Source of the DNA: Thalassospiraceae bacterium | Lineage (GTDB): Bacteria > Pseudomonadota > Alphaproteobacteria > Rhodospirillales > Magnetovibrionaceae | Direction of reading: 5' to 3' | DNA length: 8,508 nucleotides | Assembly (NCBI GenBank): GCA_030638205.1 | Contig: DAOWFB010000006.1 | Span: 1 to 8,508 of the forward strand | Shown here: positions 1 to 5,258 of the stretch, one piece after another | How positions within the stretch are numbered: the first letter of the stretch is position 1 | Layout of the letters: every line of letters begins with the position of its first letter | The notes under the pieces: generated by a model | The model's input: the letters and a program-made list of their open reading frames with translations, nothing else | What the model was told of the DNA's origin: nothing | Databases searched by the model: none | Position numbers and translations under genes: made by a program

Positions 1-190
1 CCGGAAACTCCACGGTTTCTATTTCCGGGGCAAAAAACGAAAGCTCCTCATTCATGGCGGCCATGGCCACATCGTCGCGGGCGACAAACAAAACGTCCCG
101 GCCCGATTTGGCCATTTTGGCAATTTCGACGGCATCTATTCCGAGCGGGGCGCCAAATATGGTTTTGCGATTGGAGTTATTGTTATTCAT
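1..190 (-). CDS. mfd: Transcription-repair coupling factor Mfd, N-terminal fragment (cut by window edge)
   Basis: Only the first 63 codons are present. The ATG is at 190-188 and the reading frame is open to the edge. Mfd is the cytosolic ATP-dependent translocase that removes stalled RNA polymerase and recruits UvrA. None of its catalytic or RNA-polymerase-binding regions are in view. The visible part matches the start of the UvrB-like N-terminal module of alphaproteobacterial Mfd: an early FGAPLGIDA segment, then VLFVARDD, an alanine- and methionine-rich helix, and SFFAPEIETVEFP. In the family this last segment leads into the conserved AWDCLPYDR stretch, which lies beyond the edge. The first residues are asparagine-rich (MNNNNSN). 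No clear Shine-Dalgarno sequence precedes the ATG, and sdhE ends 14 bases upstream on the same strand, so translation may be coupled. The call rests on this short homology plus the sdhE/recG context. Confidence 0.87.
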   Translation of the reverse strand, partial: MNNNNSNRKTIFGAPLGIDAVEIAKMAKSGRDVLFVARDDVAMAAMNEELSFFAPEIETVEFP

Positions 191-204
191 TATTATTCAA
201 TGCG

Positions 205-456
205 TTAGTTCTTTTTATTAAAGTCTTGGATGCGCTTTAAAAGAGGTGTGTCATGCTCCGGGTCGGGGGCCACCTTGCCCAAAATCCAGCTCAAAAGATC
301 ATTGTCGGGAACGGAAATAATGGCCTCCAATTGCCCCAGCTCGACATGGTTCAGGCTTTCAACCATGGCCGTTGCAAACCCGCCTAAAAGAACATCATTT
401 TCCTTCATCCCACAATGATTGCACTGATAAAGAATCCGTTTTCTTCTGTCGTCCAT
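205..456 (-). CDS. sdhE: Succinate dehydrogenase flavinylation factor SdhE (DUF339/SDHAF2 family)
   Basis: This 83-residue protein has the usual length for SdhE, a small cytosolic five-helix protein that promotes covalent FAD attachment to SdhA (and FrdA). Visible family features are the basic start (DDRRKRILY), the motif region CGMKEND at residues 15-21, the DVLLGGFA helix, a PDNDLLSWILG segment, and the EHDTPLLKRIQDF end typical of alphaproteobacterial members. The glycine and glutamate of the RGxxE motif (G16, E19) are kept, but the arginine is Cys15, which with Cys12 makes a CxxC. The ATG at 456-454 is the first usable start, because an ATG 14 bases upstream runs straight into a stop. It is divergent from recG (53 bases apart) and 14 bases upstream of mfd, so sdhE-mfd is probably one transcript. 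Identity is confident; full activity is not certain given the motif change. Confidence 0.9.
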   Translation of the reverse strand: MDDRRKRILYQCNHCGMKENDVLLGGFATAMVESLNHVELGQLEAIISVPDNDLLSWILGKVAPDPEHDTPLLKRIQDFNKKN

Positions 457-497
457 TAGCTTTTATCCATCAGGTTATGCCGCCAGTTGTTATAGGG

Positions 498-503
498 TAT
501 AAA
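498..503 (+). promoter_or_regulatory. Possible -10 element of recG, close to a leaderless start
   Basis: TATAAA lies six bases before the recG ATG at 510. A transcript from it would begin at or next to the A of the ATG. I see no good -35 hexamer at 16-18 bases upstream (TTATGC at best) and no Shine-Dalgarno sequence. This is inferred from spacing only. Confidence 0.3.
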
Positions 504-509
504 TACAAA

Positions 510-2645
510 ATGCGCCCTGAAATTTTATATCCATTATTCAAGCCCGTAACCACGCTAAAAGGCGTTGGCCCCCGTATTGCCAATGCCATTAAAAAAGCCA
601 TAGGTAATAAAGGCGGGGGTAATGAAGGCGGGGGTAACGAAGGTGGGGGTAACGAAGGCGGGGAAATAGTCGATCTTTTGTGGCATTTGCCCGTTGGCGT
701 AATAGATAGAAGCTATCAACCAACTGTAATGGCCGCAGAACCCGGGCGCATTGCCACCCTCAGCATAACCGTGGGAAAGCACGAAGCCCCCAGAAACAAG
801 CGCCTGCCATATAGAATTAAATGCTTTGATGACAGCGGTGAAATTACACTGGTATTTTTTCATGCCCATTCAGATTACCTGAAAAAAACCATGCCCGAAG
901 GTGAACCTCGTGTAATCAGTGGAACTATCGAGCATTATCAGGGTGCGGTTCAGATGACCCACCCCGACCACATGGTGAAGCCGGACGAGATTGAAGGAAT
1001 TTTAGGGCTAGAACCCATATACCCCCTTTCCGCCGGTGTTTCGCAAAAGGTTATGGGCAAAATAATAAGTGGTGCGCTTTGTCATGCAACCGCACTGCCA
1101 GAATGGTTGGATGATGCTTACGTAAAAAAAATGAACTGGCCCACTTGGGGTGATGCTATTGCCAAAGCCCACAACCCGGAAAACGAAATTGATTTACAGC
1201 CAGACAGCCCGGCAAGGAAACGCCTTGCCTATGACGAGTTATTGGCAAACCAACTAGCCCTTGGCTTGGTTCGCAACGGTATGCGCCGGGCCAAGGGCAG
1301 ACCAATAATCGGTGATGGCATTTTAAGAAAAAAAGTTCTGGATACTTTGAGCTTTGAATTAACCGCATCACAAACAACGGCAATATCTGAAATTGATGCC
1401 GACATGAAAAGTGACATCCGTATGTTGCGACTTTTACAAGGGGATGTCGGTAGCGGAAAAACCGTTGTTGCCCTAATGGCCATGTTGTCCGCAGTCGAGG
1501 CTGGCGGCCAAGGTGCACTTATGGCCCCAACGGAAGTTCTGGCACGGCAGCACATGAGAACCATTGAGCCACTGGCCAGTGCCGCCGGAATTGAAATTAT
1601 TCTTTTGACCGGACGGGAAAAAGGTAAAAACCGCGAGGCAATCCTTTCTGCGCTGGCATCAGGGAAAACAACCATTGCAATTGGTACTCATGCGCTCTTT
1701 CAAGATGACGTTGTGTATCACGATTTACGCATTGCGGTTATTGATGAGCAGCACCGTTTTGGCGTGCATCAACGCCTTAGCTTGACCGATAAGGGAAATG
1801 CGGTTGATGTAATGGTAATGACGGCAACCCCCATACCGCGCACGCTAATGTTAACCGCCTATGGCGACATGGATGTATCAAGGTTGCTAGAAAAACCCAA
1901 AGGGCGAAAGCCAATTGATACGCGCGTTATGCCAATATCGAAATTGGACAAATTAATTGAAGCAATGGATCGCAAGATAAAAACCGGGGCTAGGGCATTT
2001 TGGGTTTGTCCGTTGGTCGAAGAATCTGAAAAATTGGATCTTTCGGCGGCTGAAGATAGGTTTGAATATTTGCGCTCGCGCTTTGGTGAAAAGGTCGGGC
2101 TGGTACACGGGCGAATGAAGGCAAAAGAAAAAGATGCCGCCATGCAGGCATTTGCCGAAGGGTCAATTAGCATACTGGTTGCAACAACGGTTATAGAGGT
2201 GGGTGTCGATGTGAGCGCGGCCACAGTTATGGTGGTTGAACATGCCGAGCGTTTTGGCCTTGCCCAGTTGCACCAATTACGCGGCCGGGTTGGGCGTGGC
2301 GATAATAGTTCATCATGTATATTGCTTTATCAAGCACCACTGGGTGAAACCGCCAACGCCCGTCTTGAAATTATGCGAAGCACCGAAGACGGTTTTGTAA
2401 TAGCCGAAGAAGATTTGCGCTTGCGCGGAAGCGGTGAATTGCTGGGAACCAAACAAAGCGGACTGCCCCGATTTCGCCTTGGTGACGTGGCCCAGTTGGG
2501 TGAACTCATTCAAATAGCACGCGATGATACAGAATTAATATTAAACAAAGACCCCGGTCTAAAAAGTGAGCGCAGCAAAGCACTTAGGGTATTGCTTTAT
2601 CTGTTTCAGCGGGATGGGGCGATTAAATATTTAAGGTCTGGATAA
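510..2645 (+). CDS. recG: ATP-dependent DNA helicase RecG
   Basis: RecG is the superfamily 2 translocase that regresses stalled replication forks and processes Holliday and R-loop structures. From the ATG at 510 the protein has 711 residues, close to the family's usual ~690-700. It has an HhH-like start (LKGVGPRIANAI, 16-27), then DLLWHLP (55-61) and the OB-fold wedge (about 75-160). Helicase motifs follow: Walker A GDVGSGKT (311-318), Ia MAPTEVLARQ (338-347), DEQH (412-415), TATPIPRT (438-445), motif V ATTVIEVGVDV (558-568), motif VI QLRGRVGRG (589-597), and the C-terminal TRG region (628-651). All catalytic residues look intact. The frame is open back to 372, but that extension overlaps sdhE and lacks homology, so 510 is chosen. 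Residues 32-51 are a glycine/asparagine/glutamate tandem repeat absent from the RecG proteins I know. No Shine-Dalgarno is visible. Confidence 0.96.
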   Translation: MRPEILYPLFKPVTTLKGVGPRIANAIKKAIGNKGGGNEGGGNEGGGNEGGEIVDLLWHLPVGVIDRSYQPTVMAAEPGRIATLSITVGKHEAPRNKRLPYRIKCFDDSGEITLVFFHAHSDYLKKTMPEGEPRVISGTIEHYQGAVQMTHPDHMVKPDEIEGILGLEPIYPLSAGVSQKVMGKIISGALCHATALPEWLDDAYVKKMNWPTWGDAIAKAHNPENEIDLQPDSPARKRLAYDELLANQLALGLVRNGMRRAKGRPIIGDGILRKKVLDTLSFELTASQTTAISEIDADMKSDIRMLRLLQGDVGSGKTVVALMAMLSAVEAGGQGALMAPTEVLARQHMRTIEPLASAAGIEIILLTGREKGKNREAILSALASGKTTIAIGTHALFQDDVVYHDLRIAVIDEQHRFGVHQRLSLTDKGNAVDVMVMTATPIPRTLMLTAYGDMDVSRLLEKPKGRKPIDTRVMPISKLDKLIEAMDRKIKTGARAFWVCPLVEESEKLDLSAAEDRFEYLRSRFGEKVGLVHGRMKAKEKDAAMQAFAEGSISILVATTVIEVGVDVSAATVMVVEHAERFGLAQLHQLRGRVGRGDNSSSCILLYQAPLGETANARLEIMRSTEDGFVIAEEDLRLRGSGELLGTKQSGLPRFRLGDVAQLGELIQIARDDTELILNKDPGLKSERSKALRVLLYLFQRDGAIKYLRSG
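603..662 (+). repeat. 15-bp tandem repeat (4 copies) in recG encoding Gly-Asn-Glu-Gly-Gly
   Basis: Four head-to-tail units start at 603, 618, 633 and 648, each reading GGT-AAY-RAA-GGY-GGG. They differ only at a few third positions and one Glu/Lys change (the first unit has AAA). They encode GNKGG followed by three GNEGG. The repeat sits between the HhH-like helix and the conserved DLLWHLP segment, where RecG normally has only a short turn. The unit length keeps the reading frame whatever the copy number. Confidence 0.95.
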
Positions 2646-2656
2646 CCCCGGTTATC
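2641..2656. repeat. Palindrome spanning the convergent stop codons of recG and the DUF502 gene
   Basis: GATAACC-CC-GGTTATC has perfect 7-base arms. The left arm contains the recG stop (2643-2645) and the right arm contains the DUF502 stop (2652-2654). A G-U and a U-A pair could extend the stem by two. The transcript would form a short hairpin with a small loop, but neither strand has a U-run after it. It might slow both converging polymerases or protect 3' ends; a standard intrinsic terminator is not supported. Confidence 0.55.
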
Positions 2657-3311
2657 TATTATCGGGCGGAGTTACAATGCCACCGGAAATTACCATTTTA
2701 AGCGCATCTTCAACGTTCATCGCCAAGGGCAATATATCAGACTTGGGTACAAATATTAAAAACCCCGATGTCGGGTTTGGGGTTGTGGGAACAAATACAT
2801 TAATAAGATCATCGTCTGTTATGGCCTGAACCTCGCCTTCGGTGGTGCCAGTTATAAATGCAATAACCCACATTCCCCTGCGCGGATATTCGACCAGAAC
2901 AGCTTCGCGGAACGCATTTGATTGTTTTGATAAAATTGTTTCAAAAATTTGACGCGTAGCTTTATAGACCCCACGCAATACCGGAACACGGTTCATTATA
3001 CGTTCTGAAATGCGATTAAATACTCTGCCAACAAACCCCGCGGTCAACGCACCAACAAGCATCATGGTAATAATTACTATAACCACCCCTATTCCTGGAA
3101 CGGCAAAAGGTAAATAGTTTTCAGGATTATAAGCTTTGGGGATAAGCGGAGTTACCCTATCGTCAACAAAGGTAATGAACAGCCAGCCAAGATATATTGT
3201 AATGGAAATTGGTGCCGTAACCAAAATACCGGCCATAAAATAATTTCTAAGCTTTCCAAGGATACCCTTGCGGGCTTTGGGGTGGTTATTATCGGTATTT
3301 TTTGTGTTCAT
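2652..3311 (-). CDS. DUF502 family inner-membrane protein
   Basis: The 219-residue protein fits the DUF502 family (which includes plant COV1-type proteins), whose biochemical role is not established. After a basic N-terminus (KARKGILGKLRNYF) come two predicted membrane helices, about 26-49 and 68-95. Family signatures follow: RVPVLRGVYKATRQIFETI (108-126), VEYPRRGMW (140-148), VPTTPNPTSGFLIFVP (174-189) and a terminal EDALKMVISGG (201-211). The soluble part is probably cytoplasmic by the positive-inside rule. The ATG at 3311 lies 16 bases after the stop of the cNMP-binding gene on the same strand, so the two are probably co-transcribed. The Shine-Dalgarno is weak. The gene converges tail-to-tail on recG. 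Family assignment is firm; function is unknown. Confidence 0.9.
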   Translation of the reverse strand: MNTKNTDNNHPKARKGILGKLRNYFMAGILVTAPISITIYLGWLFITFVDDRVTPLIPKAYNPENYLPFAVPGIGVVIVIITMMLVGALTAGFVGRVFNRISERIMNRVPVLRGVYKATRQIFETILSKQSNAFREAVLVEYPRRGMWVIAFITGTTEGEVQAITDDDLINVFVPTTPNPTSGFLIFVPKSDILPLAMNVEDALKMVISGGIVTPPDNR

Positions 3312-3327
3312 ATTTCAGGGTAATCCA

Positions 3328-3678
3328 TTAACTATTTTGATTGCGTACGGTATCGACAAGAATACCAAGTAGGCCGCGTATAAAAGGATCTGCTTTTTTT
3401 ATTTTTTCGTTAAACATTGCTTCGCTAACAACGATTACCGTGGTTGGCTCAAGCGCGCGTGCGCTTGCTGTGCGCGGCTTCTTGTCAATTAAGGCCATCT
3501 CGCCAAAGATCGCACCCTTTGAAACGGTGGCAAGAATTTTTTCCTTACCATCAATGGATTTATGTATCCCCACAACCCCTTCTTGAATTATATAGGCCGT
3601 AGCTCCGGGGTCGCCCTCCCTAAATATACTTGCGCCCTCGGGATAGGTTTTTCGTTCGATTAGATTGTCGTTATGCAT
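3328..3678 (-). CDS. Stand-alone cyclic-nucleotide-binding (CRP/PKA-type cNMP) domain protein
   Basis: A 116-residue protein that is almost all one cNMP-binding beta-barrel: FREGDPGATAYIIQEGVVGIHK (19-40), then the phosphate-binding cassette FGEMALIDKKPRTAS (58-72). The cassette keeps the Gly-Glu (59-60) and Arg69 that contact ribose and phosphate in CRP and PKA, so cAMP or cGMP binding is plausible. There is no helix-turn-helix, kinase or channel domain, so any effect would come through a partner protein or as a ligand sink. An ATG at 3693 is also in frame. I prefer the one at 3678 because GGGGAAA lies four bases before it, whereas the first ATG has the same sequence almost touching it. It probably heads an operon with the DUF502 gene. 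It is separated from the DUF2927 gene by about 120 bases that hold short duplications. Confidence 0.88.
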   Translation of the reverse strand: MHNDNLIERKTYPEGASIFREGDPGATAYIIQEGVVGIHKSIDGKEKILATVSKGAIFGEMALIDKKPRTASARALEPTTVIVVSEAMFNEKIKKADPFIRGLLGILVDTVRNQNS

Positions 3679-3680
3679 TG

Positions 3681-3700
3681 CGTTTCCCCACATTTCCCCA
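3681..3700 (-). repeat. 10-bp tandem duplication carrying the ribosome-binding site of the cNMP gene
   Basis: On the minus strand TGGGGAAAYG occurs twice back to back (3700-3691 and 3690-3681), 9 of 10 bases identical. Each copy holds a GGGGAA purine run. The distal copy ends in an in-frame ATG (3693), and the proximal copy is correctly spaced from the ATG at 3678. The duplication therefore makes the start ambiguous, with the proximal site better placed. Confidence 0.75.
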
Positions 3701-3728
3701 GTGTCTTTGTGGTCTCAAGTATCTTTGT
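3693..3728 (-). repeat. Imperfect 18-bp tandem duplication upstream of the cNMP gene
   Basis: On the minus strand ACAAAGATACTTGAGACC is followed directly by ACAAAGACACTGGGGAAA. The two 18-base units match at 13 positions and share ACAAAGAYACT. They occupy the last bases before the upstream ATG and run into the 10-bp duplication. This could be a duplicated operator or just slippage debris. No other feature, promoter included, is convincing in 3700-3798. Confidence 0.55.
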
Positions 3729-3798
3729 AGCCCCAATATCAATAATGCACCGATTCTTGTGTTCGGGTTGAATTATTTAAATATGTTATCGCAAGCAG

Positions 3799-4572
3799 TT
3801 ACTGAATATCGGTGTTTAGTTCTAAAATTATTTTTTGGGCTTTAGTAAATGCATCTTCAACAGAGTCTCCGGCAACCATTCTCTTGTCATAAAGAGTGCG
3901 AACCAATATTTTATCGGTTCGTGAAAGATTGGTTTCGTGATCAAGGTCGCTAAAAATTGAAGGCCGCATTTTATTACTATCATTTGGCAGGCCCAAAGAT
4001 TGCGTAATCTCTTCAAGTATACAGCTATCGGTTAAACCGATTGGTCGCTCTATATTAACTGCAATAATTGCCTTAACTATTCTCTGTGGCGGTTTATGGA
4101 ATGCCATAAAATAACACCCGCCAGATGATGCTAGTTTTTTTATTACATTTGGATCTATCCCCTCCCCTTTGATTGCAAACATTTCATCGCGTTTGAGAAA
4201 TATTATGCTTATGGATTGCATGGGGCTGTTGGCTGCTACCTGTTTAAAACGAAGACCGGTTATTCTGCTAAGACTGTTAAGGTGCTTGCCAGTAATGGCT
4301 GCTAATTGATTGGTTGCGCGGCCCTGTATTGAAATGCCAATATTGCCCGACCATTTTGAAATCACCTTTGGCTTGTTTGAAATATTTCCATACTCGCTGC
4401 CAAATACAATTTTTATAAAGTATTTTGATATTTCATCAACGCTAGGGTTTTTTGCATTGGCCGGGAATACAGCGCTAAATACAAATATCGCCATAAAGGT
4501 GCCGACAGCGCCAGCTGGCAACAGCGATCCAATGGTTTTGAATGGTGACAACATTTTGAATAACGACAACAT
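3799..4572 (-). CDS. Exported DUF2927 family protein, zincin-like but apparently non-catalytic
   Basis: From the ATG at 4572 the product has 257 residues. It begins with a likely Sec signal peptide: basic start with K6 and K12, hydrophobic 14-35, cleavage probably after PANA (A40), so it should be periplasmic. The C-terminal half carries DUF2927 features: SCILEEITQSLGLPND (183-198), RPSIFSD (203-209) and KILVRTLYDKRMVAGDS (221-237). Cys153 and Cys184 could pair. The core resembles a metalloprotease HExxHxxGxxH plus SIM turn with the histidines replaced (E187-E188...Q191...G194...N197, SIF 205-207); that reading is mine. The frame stays open to 4629, but the extra residues come from AT-rich promoter DNA and bury the signal peptide, so 4572 is chosen. 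A second ATG at 4554 is a duplicate of the first. The gene is divergent from the ACT gene. Its role is unknown. Confidence 0.78.
   Translation of the reverse strand: MLSLFKMLSPFKTIGSLLPAGAVGTFMAIFVFSAVFPANAKNPSVDEISKYFIKIVFGSEYGNISNKPKVISKWSGNIGISIQGRATNQLAAITGKHLNSLSRITGLRFKQVAANSPMQSISIIFLKRDEMFAIKGEGIDPNVIKKLASSGGCYFMAFHKPPQRIVKAIIAVNIERPIGLTDSCILEEITQSLGLPNDSNKMRPSIFSDLDHETNLSRTDKILVRTLYDKRMVAGDSVEDAFTKAQKIILELNTDIQ
4537..4572 (-). repeat. 18-bp tandem duplication over the start codon of the DUF2927 gene
   Basis: Two adjacent 18-base units, ATGTTGTCGTTATTCAAA and ATGTTGTCACCATTCAAA, are identical at 15 positions. They encode MLSLFK and MLSPFK, so the start codon and the basic n-region of the signal peptide are doubled. 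Translation could start at either ATG, and both give a workable signal peptide. Confidence 0.85.
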
Positions 4573-4578
4573 GAGTGT

Positions 4579-4584
4579 ATTATA
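4579..4584 (-). promoter_or_regulatory. Consensus -10 hexamer of the DUF2927 gene, close to a leaderless start
   Basis: TATAAT on the minus strand is followed by ACACTC and then the ATG at 4572. Normal spacing would place the transcript start at or beside the A of the ATG. No Shine-Dalgarno is seen. The -35 region is AT-rich without a recognisable hexamer. The surrounding DNA is so AT-rich that a chance match is possible. Confidence 0.45.
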
Positions 4585-4609
4585 GTAAAATAATATTAAA
4601 ATATAAATA

Positions 4610-4615
4610 TATAAT
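4610..4615 (+). promoter_or_regulatory. Candidate -10 hexamer of the ACT-domain gene
   Basis: TATAAT on the plus strand lies 26 bases before the ATG at 4642, leaving a short leader of about 20 bases with the ribosome-binding site in it. No clear -35 hexamer is visible 16-18 bases upstream. It lies back-to-back with the opposite promoter at 4579-4584 within a 69-base divergent region that is almost all A and T at 4578-4617. Regulator binding there could affect both genes. Confidence 0.4.
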
Positions 4616-4627
4616 TTCCACAAAAGC

Positions 4628-4633
4628 AAAGGA
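4628..4633 (+). promoter_or_regulatory. Ribosome-binding site that decides the start of the ACT gene
   Basis: AAAGGA ends eight bases before the ATG at 4642, a normal spacing. The in-frame ATG at 4633 overlaps the last base of this site and could not use it, so 4642 is the more likely start. Confidence 0.6.
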
Positions 4634-4641
4634 TGCCTGCA

Positions 4642-5226
4642 ATGAACGCTAATTCAGAAAAAATCAATAGCGCCATGGTTTCCATCAAAGGCCCGGATAA
4701 GGTTGGACTTATTTCGGCAGTCGCCGGAAGGCTGTTTGATTTGGGAATTAACTTAGGGGATACAACGTTTACTGTGCTGGGTGGAAATTCTGAATTTAGC
4801 GCAGTTTGTGAATTACAAGGCGAAACAGACATTGATGCTATAAAAACTGAATTAAGTGCGCTTGAGCCATTGTCTGGCTCAGAAATATCAGTTTCTCATT
4901 TTGATGTTAAAAATGTAACTCCCGCTTCAAAAAACGTAACACATAATATAACAATTTCTGGTGGTGACAGGCCCGGTTTGCTTGCCCTGCTATGTGAAGT
5001 ATTCCAACAATTTGGGGCAAATATTGTGCAACTTAACTCTGAACACAAGGCTGGTCCGGGCGGTGGCCAAGATGGTGGCCAAGATGGTGGCCAAGATGGT
5101 GGTCAGTATGTAATTAGCGCAGCCGTTTCAATTCCACCGGATGCAGCCAAAACCTGCCTGGCGCACATATCAAATACCGCTGGTGATCTTGGATTAAATT
5201 GCGAATGGCTTAAAACAAAAGAATAA
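4642..5226 (+). CDS. Tandem ACT-domain regulator, GcvR-like
   Basis: The 194-residue protein has two ACT domains and little else. ACT1 (about 9-86) carries the ligand-loop signature GPDKVGLISAVAGRLFDLGIN (17-37). ACT2 (about 99-190) carries GGDRPGLLALLCEVFQQFGAN (107-127). This layout is that of the GcvR family; E. coli GcvR binds glycine and restrains the activator GcvA. A soluble amino-acid sensor acting through a protein partner is the likely role. The ligand and partner here are unknown, and no glycine-cleavage gene is in the window. Residues 141-155 are a GGQD repeat that lengthens the loop before the YVISAAVSIP strand of ACT2. The start at 4642 is preferred over 4633 by ribosome-site spacing. 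The gene is divergent from DUF2927 and convergent with the c-di-GMP gene, 32 bases away, with no convincing terminator between. Confidence 0.85.
   Translation: MNANSEKINSAMVSIKGPDKVGLISAVAGRLFDLGINLGDTTFTVLGGNSEFSAVCELQGETDIDAIKTELSALEPLSGSEISVSHFDVKNVTPASKNVTHNITISGGDRPGLLALLCEVFQQFGANIVQLNSEHKAGPGGGQDGGQDGGQDGGQYVISAAVSIPPDAAKTCLAHISNTAGDLGLNCEWLKTKE
5062..5106 (+). repeat. 12-bp tandem repeat (3.75 copies) in the ACT gene encoding Gly-Gly-Gln-Asp
   Basis: GGTGGCCAAGAT occurs three times without any change (from 5062, 5074 and 5086), followed by a partial fourth copy GGTGGTCAG. It is in frame and encodes residues 141-155 of the preferred start. The perfect copies suggest recent expansion or ongoing slippage. 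It lies in a surface loop of the second ACT domain, next to a Gly-Pro-Gly lead-in. Confidence 0.96.
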
Positions 5227-5258
5227 GCGACGATTTGCAAAACATGCAATTTAGGGAT

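Noticed and set aside
372..509. Upstream extension of recG by 46 residues
   Set aside because: It overlaps the sdhE coding region, has no RecG similarity, and the RecG-like sequence begins just after the ATG at 510.
603..662. Mobile palindromic element inserted in frame (as in Rickettsia)
   Set aside because: The units are simple direct repeats with no inverted symmetry, and the unrelated repeat in the ACT gene has a different unit. Slippage explains both better.
1156..2224. Several minus-strand open frames opposite recG
   Set aside because: Recognisable helicase motifs on the plus strand explain this DNA fully, and the opposite frames have low-complexity, unfamiliar products.
4573..4629. 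Upstream extension of the DUF2927 protein by 19 residues
   Set aside because: The added residues come from AT-rich promoter DNA, overlap the -10 hexamer and would place a second hydrophobic stretch before the signal peptide.
603..5106. Phase-variation switches at the Gly-rich repeats
   Set aside because: Units are 15 and 12 bases, so gain or loss of copies keeps the frame; on/off switching is not expected.
5235..5249. Hairpin TTGCA-AAACA-TGCAA between the convergent ACT and GGDEF-EAL genes
   Set aside because: Only five pairs, AT-rich, without a U-run. Too weak to call a terminator.
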